A DNA stretch of 64,000 nucleotides from CAZNPU01 sp964575335 (GTDB lineage Bacteria; Planctomycetota; Phycisphaerae; Phycisphaerales; SM1A02), in contig CAZNPU010000006.1 in the NCBI GenBank assembly GCA_964575335.1, positions 68,885 through 132,884 on the forward strand, in the 5' to 3' direction. Shown in pieces: positions 17,653-29,469 of this stretch (position 1 is the first letter of the stretch; each line of letters begins with the position of its first letter). Under the pieces are notes generated by a model. The model ran no database searches and had not been told where the DNA came from. It saw only the letters and a list, made by a program, of their open reading frames with translations. The position numbers were made by a program, and so were the translations under genes.

Positions 17653-18086
17653 TTCAACGCACAGACCCTCACGAACCATCGCTCGGCACGCTGTTCAAAG
17701 ACCTAGCCGATGAAACTCGAACGCTTGTTCGACAGGAAATCGAATTCGCCAAGACGGAAATGACGCAGAAAGCGTCGCTCGTCGGGCGAAACGTGGCATA
17801 TCTGGCGGTTGGCGGCGCAATTGCGTACGCCGGACTGCTCGTGCTACTGCTGGCGATCACGGCCGGGCTTTTTCAGTTGTTGACGCTTGCGGTAGGACCG
17901 GGAGTAAGTTCGTGGCTTTCGCCGCTGATTGTCGGCATCGTCGTCGGCGTTGTCGGGTACCTGCTGGTGCAGAAAGGCATCAACACGCTTCGGCGAGCCG
18001 ATCTTGCTCCCCACCAGACGATCGATTCAATTCGGGAAAACAAGGAATGGCTCAAGAACCGGCTGACATCAGAGAAACACGTCTGA
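17649..18086 (+). CDS. holin-X/YqjE-family membrane protein
   Basis: 145 residues. The N-terminal amphipathic helix LFKDLADETRTLVRQEIEFA is characteristic of the phage holin superfamily III (holin-X, YqjE) proteins; two hydrophobic segments follow, each long enough to cross the membrane (NVAYLAVGGAIAYAGLLVLL and an SPLIVGIVVGVVGYLLV region). These are usually chromosomal membrane proteins of unknown function, not phage lysis proteins. ATG at 17649 overlaps the previous stop by 4 bases and has GGGAG 5 bases upstream; an ATG 12 bases earlier is possible. It overlaps the next gene by 40 bases, implying tight co-expression. Confidence 0.9.
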   Translation: MIQRTDPHEPSLGTLFKDLADETRTLVRQEIEFAKTEMTQKASLVGRNVAYLAVGGAIAYAGLLVLLLAITAGLFQLLTLAVGPGVSSWLSPLIVGIVVGVVGYLLVQKGINTLRRADLAPHQTIDSIRENKEWLKNRLTSEKHV

Positions 18087-19222
18087 CGAGAATCGATCCC
18101 GCATCTGCGCGACAGCAGATAAAGCGGCGTGACGAAGGCGGTCATGCCGATCGCAATCGTTCGCTCGATGAGATTCGCGCCGACATGAAACGAACGCGCG
18201 CTGAGCTGGGCGACACAGTCGCGGCGCTGCAGCATCGGTTGGCGCCGCGCGAAATCATGCATCGCACTGCCAACTCGATGCGCGAAGGCGCAGCAGAACT
18301 CGCGCGTCGCGGCACTCAGATCGTTCGCGAGAACCCCGGACCGTTTGTTGCTGCGGGTGTTGGCTTAGCTGTTTTGCTCCTTGCCCGCTCAAGACGAAAC
18401 GCACCGCGCGGCAGAAAGGCTGACCGTGAACTCTTCGGCGTTTCCAAACGCCAAAAGAAATATACATTCGAGGCAATTGAAGACCTCGATGAAGACGTTG
18501 GTGAGGACGAATTTGAAGAACTCGGAGATTATGTGGGCGATTGCGAAGATCTCGAAGAAGGCGAAGAGCCGTACATGGATTTGGGATCCTACGGCGAACG
18601 ACGTCGTCCCGAAGGCATGATGGAGCAGGCCCGCGAGGCGGCGCGACGGGAACGAAAAAACGTTCGCAAAGCGACATCTAAATTCGGACGACGCGCAAGA
18701 CGCATAGCCAGGAGAGCCTCGTCGCGCGTGCAGAAGGCGGGCAGTCACACCATGGAAAGGATGCATGAAATGCGAGTCCGAGCCAAGCAACGAATGCACA
18801 ATGTCACAACGCGCGCCCGCGACACTGCTTCAAATATCAGCCATCGAGTGCAGGAGCGCGCACAGCGTGCCGGCGATTGGTTCAGCGACATGTTCGAGGA
18901 ATATCCCATCGCAGTGGGAGCAGCATGCTTCGCCCTCGGACTCGTGGGCGGACTGAGCATCCCCAGCACGCGGCAGGAAAACCGAATGCTCGGCGGCATG
19001 CGCGATCGGCTGATGAAGACCGCACGCGAGAAGGGATCGGACTACCTTGAACGCGGCAAGGAAGTCGCAGGCCGCGCTGTCGAAGCAGCCAGTGAAGCCG
19101 TGCGCGAGGAAACACAAGGCAGCGAGAGCGGCGGCGACGAGCAGCAGCGCGAACAGCATGATCAAGGTCAAAAAGAGTCTGCGCAAACGCCGCAATCACA
19201 ATCGCCTGACCAGCCCCTGTGA
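18047..19222 (+). CDS. DUF3618-domain membrane protein, extended
   Basis: 391 residues. The N-terminal part, RSLDEIRADMKRTRAELGDT followed by VAAL, is the DUF3618 signature, and a first anchor GPFVAAGVGLAVLLLARS follows at about 95-112. Unlike usual short DUF3618 proteins it continues with a strongly acidic stretch (DLDEDVGEDEFEELGDYVGD), a long Arg-rich helix, a second glycine-zipper anchor (YPIAVGAACFALGLVGGLSI, about 295) and a Gln/Ser tail. ATG at 18047 overlaps the previous gene and has AAGGA touching it, so the start is a best guess; the conserved domain begins well after it. Last gene of the operon, followed by a strong terminator. Function unknown, presumed envelope stress. Confidence 0.85.
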   Translation: MAQEPADIRETRLTRIDPASARQQIKRRDEGGHADRNRSLDEIRADMKRTRAELGDTVAALQHRLAPREIMHRTANSMREGAAELARRGTQIVRENPGPFVAAGVGLAVLLLARSRRNAPRGRKADRELFGVSKRQKKYTFEAIEDLDEDVGEDEFEELGDYVGDCEDLEEGEEPYMDLGSYGERRRPEGMMEQAREAARRERKNVRKATSKFGRRARRIARRASSRVQKAGSHTMERMHEMRVRAKQRMHNVTTRARDTASNISHRVQERAQRAGDWFSDMFEEYPIAVGAACFALGLVGGLSIPSTRQENRMLGGMRDRLMKTAREKGSDYLERGKEVAGRAVEAASEAVREETQGSESGGDEQQREQHDQGQKESAQTPQSQSPDQPL

Positions 19223-19270
19223 GTATGCCGGCTGTAGGAAAGCGAACGTATCACTTGGATGATCAGCCTC

Positions 19271-19312
19271 AGCAGTTGTTTCGGTGATCTTTTGCCGAAA
19301 CGCTGCTTTTTA
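19271..19312 (+). terminator. rho-independent terminator of the DUF3618 operon
   Basis: AGCAG (19271-19275) plus GTTTCGG (19278-19284) pair with CCGAAAC (19295-19301) plus CTGCT (19303-19307), leaving a small internal mismatch and a 10-base loop. A run of T follows at once (19307-19311). Confidence 0.85.
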
Positions 19313-19337
19313 TCCATCCATACGCACACGCATTCCA

Positions 19338-21794
19338 TCACGCGTGTGACTGCGTTTGCTTGACCTTGGTGCGGTTCAGGTTTCGTCGCAAGCGGATGGC
19401 GTTGCCGATCACCGTGATGTCACTCAATCCCATGGCTGCTGCAGCAATAAGCGGGCCGTAAAGGCCGAGCAAGCCAAATGCTGCTGCGGGAATTGCTGCG
19501 GCGTTGTAGAAGAACGCAAAAAAGAGGTTCTGCTTGATCGTGCGCAATGTGCGGCGTGCGATATCAATGGTTTCCGCCACCGCACTGACGCGCGTGCTTG
19601 GAATCACGACGTCAGCCGATTCGATTGCGATATTGGTTCCCGACGCCAGTGCGATGCCAAGATCGGCCTGCGCGAGGGCGGCTGCATCGTTGATGCCATC
19701 ACCCACCATGACAACCGACGTTCGCTTTTGATCAGCCCGTGCGGATTGTGAAGCTTCGCTGCCTGATTGTGCTGTTGCGCCCTTTCCACCGCTCGCACAA
19801 CGCGCCACGAACGCTGACTTCGATTCCGGTGTGGCCTCCGCAATGACATTCTGAGCCGATAGTCCCAGTGATGCGCCGACTGCCTCCGCAACGGCGCGGC
19901 GATCACCCGAAAGCATCGTGACGGTCAGGCCCATCTCATGTAACCGATCAATTGCAGCGCGAGCGTCCGGCCGCAGCTCGTCTGAAACCATGATTCGGCC
20001 GATGGTTTTACCATCCATCTCAACGCGACAACTGGCTGCTTCATCGCGGAGCACAGCAATCGGCACACCGTCAACAATGCCCTGCACGCCCTGGCCCGGA
20101 ATAGCCTGGAAGCGTTGAACCGCTGGAATCGCAATCTCTCGCTCCTGGGCGGCCCGCACAATCGCCTGAGCAATGGGGTGCTCGCTGGGCGCTTCAACCG
20201 CAGCAGCCAGTCGCAACAGATCATGTTCGCCAAGATGCGCCGCAGTTTCGCCGTTACCCGGCCATGTCACGTTGCCGACAACTTCAATGCCCGTCACAGT
20301 GGCGCGGCCTGCGGTCAGCGTGCCGGTTTTGTCGAAGATGACATGTTGCGCATTGCCTGCTGTTTCCAGCGCCATGGCCGACTTGATGAGTATGCCGCGT
20401 TTGCTGGCGGCTCCCGCACCCACCATCACAGCCATCGGTGTGGCCAGGCCCAGTGCGCAGGGACAGGAAATGATCAGCACCGTCACCATCGAGATCAGCC
20501 CGGTGGTAAACGAGCCGGCGAGCGTCCATCCCAGCAGTGTGATCGCTGCGATAATGAGCACCGTTGGCACGAAGATCGCAGCCACACGGTCCGCAAGACG
20601 CTGAATGTTAGCCTTGCTCGACTGTGCTCGCTGAACCATCTCGGCGATTCGCGCAACCGTTGTGTGCCGACCATCGACAGCCGATCGCACGAGAAGCCGA
20701 CCGACGGTGTTCACCGAGCCGGCTACCACATGATCGCCGGGTCGTTTGGCGACGGGGATCGATTCACCGGTCACCACTGCTTCATCTACATCCGATTCGC
20801 CATCGACCACCTCGCCGTCAATCGGCACCCGCGCGCCGGGGCGAATGAGCAGAAGATCGCCGGGCTGGACTTCAGATGAGGGAATTATGATGGTGGAAAG
20901 CGCTTGATCGTGGTTGAGAAGAGTTGGGGTGGGGGGGAGGATCCGGGGCTTCCTCCCTTCGGTCGTCAGCTCCGGCGTCTGGACGATTTCCGCTTTATCA
21001 GGCTGCAGTTCCAGCAGTTCACGGACGGCTGACCCGGCGTGGGCAGTCGCGCGGGCTTCGAGCCAGTGTCCCAGACTAATAATGCCCAGCAGGGCTGCCG
21101 ACTCCGCAAAGTAAAGCGGCTGATCATGCAGCCGACCGAAAAGCTGCGCAACAAATACCACAAGTGAAAAGAGGTACGCGGCCGTCGCGCCCAGCGCGAT
21201 CAACGTGTCCATGTTCGTGGTGCCGCGTTTCAGCGCTCCCCATGCCGATCGATAGAAGCCCGCCCCGGCAACGGCAAATACGATGGTCGCGCCTGCAAGC
21301 AATACCCATCCGACCCAGGCCCCATGAAGCTCCAATGCATGAGTGGTCCAGTGCAGAATCTCCATGGGAACCCAGAGGCTCAGCCCGACGATCGCGCGGA
21401 ATCGCCATTCGCGTTCGTGCTGAGCCTGCCGAAGCTCGATTTCGCTCTTAAGCTCAGCCGGAGCCATGAGGTCTTCAATCGGCTCGGCGCTGTAGCCTTT
21501 GTCCTGGATGGCCTTGATCAGCGCGTCAGGATCGAGTGCTGTGCCCGTGACTGTTGCGCGGCCTTCGGTGACGCTCACCGCAGCCGACTGCACCCCCGGC
21601 TGTGACTCAACCGCCCGCTGCACCGCCGCAGCGCAACCAGCGCAGGTCATCCCCTGCACCTTGAAATGCAGCTCGTCTACCCCGGCTGATTCACCATGGC
21701 CATGATGCAGATGAGCGTGATCGCTGCCTGTGATGGCATGTGACAGGCGATCAACCGGTTCCGACTGCAGCGACTTGCCAAGCGTAAACTTCAT
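19338..21794 (-). CDS. copA: copper-translocating P-type ATPase
   Basis: Pumps Cu(I) out of the cytoplasm. 818 residues. A His-rich N-terminus (HAHLHHGHG) precedes one heavy-metal domain with GMTCAGC (Cys51, Cys54). Then come eight predicted membrane helices, the actuator TGES (342-345), the transport-site CPC (Cys444, Cys446), DKTGT with phosphorylated Asp488, SEHP in the nucleotide domain and GDGINDAAAL. CPC and the later YN fit the copper subgroup; the final helix reads MGLSDITVIGNA, with Asp where copper pumps usually have a second Ser. Residues of about 272-294 are an in-frame insertion coded by a repeat (see 20921-20978). The start overlaps TACGAT 8 bases upstream and GGAG very close to the ATG. 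Confidence 0.95.
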   Translation of the reverse strand: MKFTLGKSLQSEPVDRLSHAITGSDHAHLHHGHGESAGVDELHFKVQGMTCAGCAAAVQRAVESQPGVQSAAVSVTEGRATVTGTALDPDALIKAIQDKGYSAEPIEDLMAPAELKSEIELRQAQHEREWRFRAIVGLSLWVPMEILHWTTHALELHGAWVGWVLLAGATIVFAVAGAGFYRSAWGALKRGTTNMDTLIALGATAAYLFSLVVFVAQLFGRLHDQPLYFAESAALLGIISLGHWLEARATAHAGSAVRELLELQPDKAEIVQTPELTTEGRKPRILPPTPTLLNHDQALSTIIIPSSEVQPGDLLLIRPGARVPIDGEVVDGESDVDEAVVTGESIPVAKRPGDHVVAGSVNTVGRLLVRSAVDGRHTTVARIAEMVQRAQSSKANIQRLADRVAAIFVPTVLIIAAITLLGWTLAGSFTTGLISMVTVLIISCPCALGLATPMAVMVGAGAASKRGILIKSAMALETAGNAQHVIFDKTGTLTAGRATVTGIEVVGNVTWPGNGETAAHLGEHDLLRLAAAVEAPSEHPIAQAIVRAAQEREIAIPAVQRFQAIPGQGVQGIVDGVPIAVLRDEAASCRVEMDGKTIGRIMVSDELRPDARAAIDRLHEMGLTVTMLSGDRRAVAEAVGASLGLSAQNVIAEATPESKSAFVARCASGGKGATAQSGSEASQSARADQKRTSVVMVGDGINDAAALAQADLGIALASGTNIAIESADVVIPSTRVSAVAETIDIARRTLRTIKQNLFFAFFYNAAAIPAAAFGLLGLYGPLIAAAAMGLSDITVIGNAIRLRRNLNRTKVKQTQSHA
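20921..20978 (-). repeat. palindromic repeat copy inside copA
   Basis: Minus-strand sequence starting ACGCCGGAGCTGACG, with a hairpin of CCGGAGCT and AGCCCCGG around a loop containing CGAAGGGA, then CGGATCC, a C-run and AACTC. The same order of blocks occurs in metH at 44896-44956. In copA it encodes TPELTTEGRKPRILPPTPTL (about residues 273-292), lying between KAEIV and IIIPSSEVQPGD, where related pumps have only a short loop of the actuator domain. Confidence 0.75.
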
Positions 21795-21988
21795 ACTCCA
21801 CTATCGTAGGGGTAAGCTGGCAGATAATCGCTGCGTTGAAAGGCGATTGTATGGGAACGCATCCAGCGCTTTGTAAAGGGGTTTGGAAGCGGCTGGCTGA
21901 AAGGCCCGAGAATCAGCGGGATCGCGGTGCGTTTACCTGCTTCTGCAGTATGTGCAGCTTTCTCCGCTGATCGTTTCAGCCGATGGGG

Positions 21989-21994
21989 TATAAT
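21989..21994 (+). promoter_or_regulatory. consensus -10 box (TATAAT)
   Basis: A perfect TATAAT 19 bases before the ATG at 22014. The -35 region (around 21966) matches poorly. Predicted transcription start about 22001, giving a short leader. It supports the reality of the small downstream gene. Confidence 0.55.
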
Positions 21995-22013
21995 CATTTC
22001 CGTAACAGCCCAT

Positions 22014-22394
22014 ATGAGCGTTGATCGCACTCCAACTCGTTCAGCATGTCTGGCGACCACGGCCACTGCGCTGATTGCGCTGGTGGCGGTGGCTTCGACC
22101 ATGTCGATGCTGCCCGGCGGGGCGGTTCAGGCGATCAATACAGAGGCCCGCATCGCGCTTGGCGAAGCGCCGTGTGCACGCGAAATTGCTGAAGCTGTTG
22201 CTGCAGCTGCGCGAAAGCTCATCGGCGTTGAGCGCGTTGTTCCGGCTGCAGCGATGGCTCCCAACTGCCAGCAAAGCTGCAGCGGGTGTGCAGATGCGCC
22301 ATTACCGCACCTTGCGAGAGATCGCGAGCGTGCCGTAACGCCGCAACAGATCATGGCCGAGCGGCTGCTTGGCCTGCCTCCTCCAGTGTGCTGA
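22014..22394 (+). CDS. small secreted protein with CxxxCxxC motif, hypothetical
   Basis: 126 residues from the ATG at 22014, chosen because of the TATAAT 19 bases upstream; the frame opens earlier. An N-terminal hydrophobic stretch (ATTATALIALVAVASTMS) looks like a signal peptide ending near AVQA. The mature part has APCAREIAEAVAAAARKL and then NCQQSCSGCADAP, a C-x3-C-x2-C cluster able to bind a metal ion. It is divergent from the copper pump copA, which suggests, but does not prove, a role in periplasmic copper handling. No family recognised. Start and coding status are moderately certain. Confidence 0.5.
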   Translation: MSVDRTPTRSACLATTATALIALVAVASTMSMLPGGAVQAINTEARIALGEAPCAREIAEAVAAAARKLIGVERVVPAAAMAPNCQQSCSGCADAPLPHLARDRERAVTPQQIMAERLLGLPPPVC

Positions 22395-22597
22395 ATCATG
22401 CCGTTGGCGATCAGGGGTCAGCAGCCGGCGTTCGCGCATGTGCGGCTGCGGTCTGATCGAAGACGGCATGGGCGGCTTGCATCACGCGCCACAGCATCGC
22501 CCCGTGTATGTGCTTGTGTCGCAGTGTAAGGCGTTACGGTCACACATCACCACCAGGCACATGATTACTTTTGCATACCGGCCCAAGGAGGCTTTTC

Positions 22598-26767
<4,170 letters not shown>

Positions 26768-26814
26768 GTGTCGCGCAGCGCGACTTGACTTGATTGGCAG
26801 TTTCTCCCCCTCAA

Positions 26815-26839
26815 CCCCCGAGTTCGCTCGGGGGTTTTT
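26815..26839 (+). terminator. rho-independent terminator of secA
   Basis: CCCCCGAG (26815-26822), a TTCG tetraloop and CTCGGGGG (26827-26834), followed by TTTTT. It lies right against the stop codon of the convergent SMR gene (26838). Confidence 0.9.
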
Positions 26840-27167
26840 ATGTGTGTCGCGCTGCGCCCGTTGCCTGCAGGATGATGATGCCGCTCATAATCAACACCAG
26901 TGCGATCACCTTGGCCAGCGTCACCGACTCGCGGAAATACAAAAAGCCGATGATGGCGATCAACGCCACGCCTGAACCGGCCCAGATGGCGTATCCCACG
27001 CCAATATCCATCCGACGTGTCGCCAGCGCGAGAAAGACCACGCTCAGGAGATACATCACGATCGTCGCCACCACATACGGCATGCGCGTGAAGCCCAGCG
27101 ACAGCTTCATCGCAATCGCCCATCCAACTTCAAATGCAATGGCGAGGATCAGATAGACGTGGGTCAT
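26838..27167 (-). CDS. small multidrug resistance (SMR) family transporter
   Basis: 109 residues with four membrane helices, the exact size of EmrE-like proton-coupled exporters of cationic compounds, which work as dual-topology dimers. The key membrane Glu is in IAFEVGWAIAMK (helix 1), and helix 3 has GYAIWAGSG, close to the YAIWSG sequence of EmrE. No second SMR gene is adjacent, so a homodimer is expected. No ribosome binding site is seen; TATACT lies 9 bases before the ATG, so transcription may begin almost at the start codon. Substrate unknown. Confidence 0.9.
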   Translation of the reverse strand: MTHVYLILAIAFEVGWAIAMKLSLGFTRMPYVVATIVMYLLSVVFLALATRRMDIGVGYAIWAGSGVALIAIIGFLYFRESVTLAKVIALVLIMSGIIILQATGAARHT

Positions 27168-27277
27168 GGCGGCGGAAGTATATCACTTGCACCTGTGGCA
27201 GCCTGTAGTGCGCCTGGAAGCGAGAATGGCGGCTTATCAGGGAAAAGCCGCGGCATCTCCTTGTTCTCCTGTTTTCT

Positions 27278-28459
27278 TTATTCCCTTTGCGCCGCTCCGG
27301 CTGTGCCCCACACCCAAAGCAGAAAAAACACCACCGGCACAACGGTCAAGCCTGCCCAGTTCTGGATAAAGCCGAGTTCGTAAAGCGGCATGAACGCAAT
27401 CACCGCGATCGCAAGCCGGGCGAAGTTCATGATGGTCATGCGCTTGATCCGCCAAGGGCCGATGAACGTCAGCACGTAGGCTGGAAAGACCAGGCCGTAA
27501 AAGACGAGAAAACGCAGGTACATCGCTTCGTTTGTGGCATAGGACCACTTGAGCGCTGCAGCGGCAGCAAGCAGCAGCGCCACCGCCAGCGGCGCAACTT
27601 GAATCCACAGTCGCGTCGGCGGCTGCGCTTCAGCCATCGCCATTCGCATCTCGCGCATGTGCACCGCAACCGTGAAGGTCAATTGCGTAAACAGATGCGC
27701 AACCAGCAATCGCTGGGCAAGCGAGTTGCCGCCCAAAAACGCATCAGCCGGTTCGCTGGACAACAGCCAATACGTGCATGTCAGAACGATCATCACCGCG
27801 AACGTCACGCCGAACACACCGAACGCATGACGGCTGGGCGAACTTTGCAGTGCGCGATGGAATGTCAGATCGAGATAAGGGCACAGCAGAAAACCGAAGC
27901 AAATCGTCGGTGTAAGCAGTCCGAGTTCATACCATGGTCGCTGCCCGAACCACTGAATGCTGTCGGCTGCGCCCGTGCCGATTGCGCCGAATGCCGCAAG
28001 CGAAACCGCATACACAGCCGCTGCCAGGATCGGCCACCATCGCAGCCCCAGCGCGCCGGTCAACGTGCCGACAACAAATACGCCGCCCAGCGCCGCCAGA
28101 GCCGGCTGAAGTTCGATCGCCTCGGACGCTCTTCCAAGACGCATGGTGATGAAACCAGCAAAGAACAGTTGATACGCAATTGTGACCGCGGAAAACGCGA
28201 CCATCATCCACCGATGGCGCTCCACCAGTTCGAGCGATCGCTGCCGCGTTTTCAAAACGTATCCGAACGCTGTGCATCCAAGAACATTGGGCAGGGCAAA
28301 TACAAAAAATCCGGGCCAGCCATAGCGATGCAGCAGCACGGTCGGCAGAAACATGCCAATGCACCATGTCCAACTGCACGCGCAATACAGGCCCCAGAGC
28401 GTCGTGGCAATGGGGGCTGCTGCCTTTGATGAAGATTGCGATTGCTGTTCGCCAAACAT
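27278..28459 (-). CDS. polytopic membrane protein, hypothetical
   Basis: 393 residues with about 11 hydrophobic segments spread over the whole length. The N-terminal part (WCIGMFLPTVLLHRYGWPGF and then FALPNVLGCTAFGYVLK) resembles the first helices of sodium:solute symporter-like proteins, but the rest does not let me assign a transporter family. Loops contain KTRQRSLELVERHRWM and a short basic segment before the last helices. It lies between the SMR gene and a secreted protein on the same strand, with 106 bases upstream, so it may be a separate unit. Function unknown. Confidence 0.75.
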   Translation of the reverse strand: MFGEQQSQSSSKAAAPIATTLWGLYCACSWTWCIGMFLPTVLLHRYGWPGFFVFALPNVLGCTAFGYVLKTRQRSLELVERHRWMMVAFSAVTIAYQLFFAGFITMRLGRASEAIELQPALAALGGVFVVGTLTGALGLRWWPILAAAVYAVSLAAFGAIGTGAADSIQWFGQRPWYELGLLTPTICFGFLLCPYLDLTFHRALQSSPSRHAFGVFGVTFAVMIVLTCTYWLLSSEPADAFLGGNSLAQRLLVAHLFTQLTFTVAVHMREMRMAMAEAQPPTRLWIQVAPLAVALLLAAAAALKWSYATNEAMYLRFLVFYGLVFPAYVLTFIGPWRIKRMTIMNFARLAIAVIAFMPLYELGFIQNWAGLTVVPVVFFLLWVWGTAGAAQRE

Positions 28460-28565
28460 CAGAGCAGAACACTAGCCGATTCTGGCGAATCCCGCACGCT
28501 GGTGTCGATGATTCCAGCGCCAGGAAGCGCTGTGCGCGTGGCTGCGTCTGACTTCAGCCTCAACC

Positions 28566-29204
28566 TCAGCGGATACGAGGGCTGCGGCGAATCATCGGAC
28601 CGCGATGCAGACCGCGATCAAGGTGGCCACGAAACGCAGGTCCGCGGTGAATCCCGCGATCGAACTGGCGATGACGCCATGAGGGGGCGATGCCGCGATG
28701 ATCGTCACGGTGCCGATCAAATCGGCCGCCAGGAAAGTCGCGATGGCGGCGATCAAAGTGCGGATTGCGGAAGTTTCGCCAGTGGTGCGGCGAAGAACGC
28801 CAGAATCGGTGATCTCCGCGGTCCAGAAGGTACGGCCGGCCCAATGGGTCGAAGCCGCGAAGCGTTCGGCCGTCCCAATGTCGATACGGTCCGAAGCGCC
28901 AGTGCCGATTCGGCACGCGCCACAATGGGCGGCCATGACGATCAACCACTTGCGCCAAGGTCAATCCGCTGACATCCGGAAGAGCCGATCGCAGAAGCGA
29001 TCCGTCTATCGACAACCGTTCCGGCTGTGTGGTTGACACGCTGCGGTGGGCGCCGCCGGTGAGATTGGCTGAAGTTGCCTGTGCCGCTGCTGGCGTGGGC
29101 AGTGCAGTAAGCGTAAGGCCAGCGCATGCAAGAAGAGAGCAAGCCGCGAATCTGGCCGCGTAAGAGCGGCTGATGTGGGCTAAAGCGGTTTCTCGAGAAG
29201 TCAT
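28566..29204 (-). CDS. secreted His/Arg-rich basic protein, hypothetical
   Basis: 212 residues. The signal peptide (CSLLACAGLTLTALPTPAAA) probably ends near AAAQA. A middle region, LPDVSGLTLAQVVDRHGRPL, may form a small fold. The last 110 residues are extremely rich in Arg, His, Asp, Phe and Trp, including an imperfect repeat (FDRGIHRGP, LDRGLHRGP). Such tails could bind nucleic acid, metal or polyanionic wall material. ATG at 29204 has GAGGTGA nine bases upstream, a good ribosome binding site, which supports a real gene despite its odd composition. No family recognised. Confidence 0.7.
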   Translation of the reverse strand: MTSRETALAHISRSYAARFAACSLLACAGLTLTALPTPAAAQATSANLTGGAHRSVSTTQPERLSIDGSLLRSALPDVSGLTLAQVVDRHGRPLWRVPNRHWRFGPYRHWDGRTLRGFDPLGRPYLLDRGDHRFWRSSPHHWRNFRNPHFDRRHRDFPGGRFDRHRDDHRGIAPSWRHRQFDRGIHRGPAFRGHLDRGLHRGPMIRRSPRIR

Positions 29205-29469
29205 CGTTCACCTCGCAGTTGCGGTACAACTGACTCCCCGCCGGGGCGTGCCGACACGCTGATCTGCGACAGAACGGTCAGCGATTACACGCCTGACAAA
29301 TCGTATCCCGCGCTGATTTCCCAGTCGAAATGAATGCAGGCGGCCGGCGCTCAATGAAATGAATTTTTGAGTCTCAACACCGCGTCATTGGCTGTGTGGT
29401 GAAGGCTGACAGTCAGAATCAACCGCGTGCATGCACAGCAGTCGTCCGTCGGCAGTCTGTTGGGCTACC

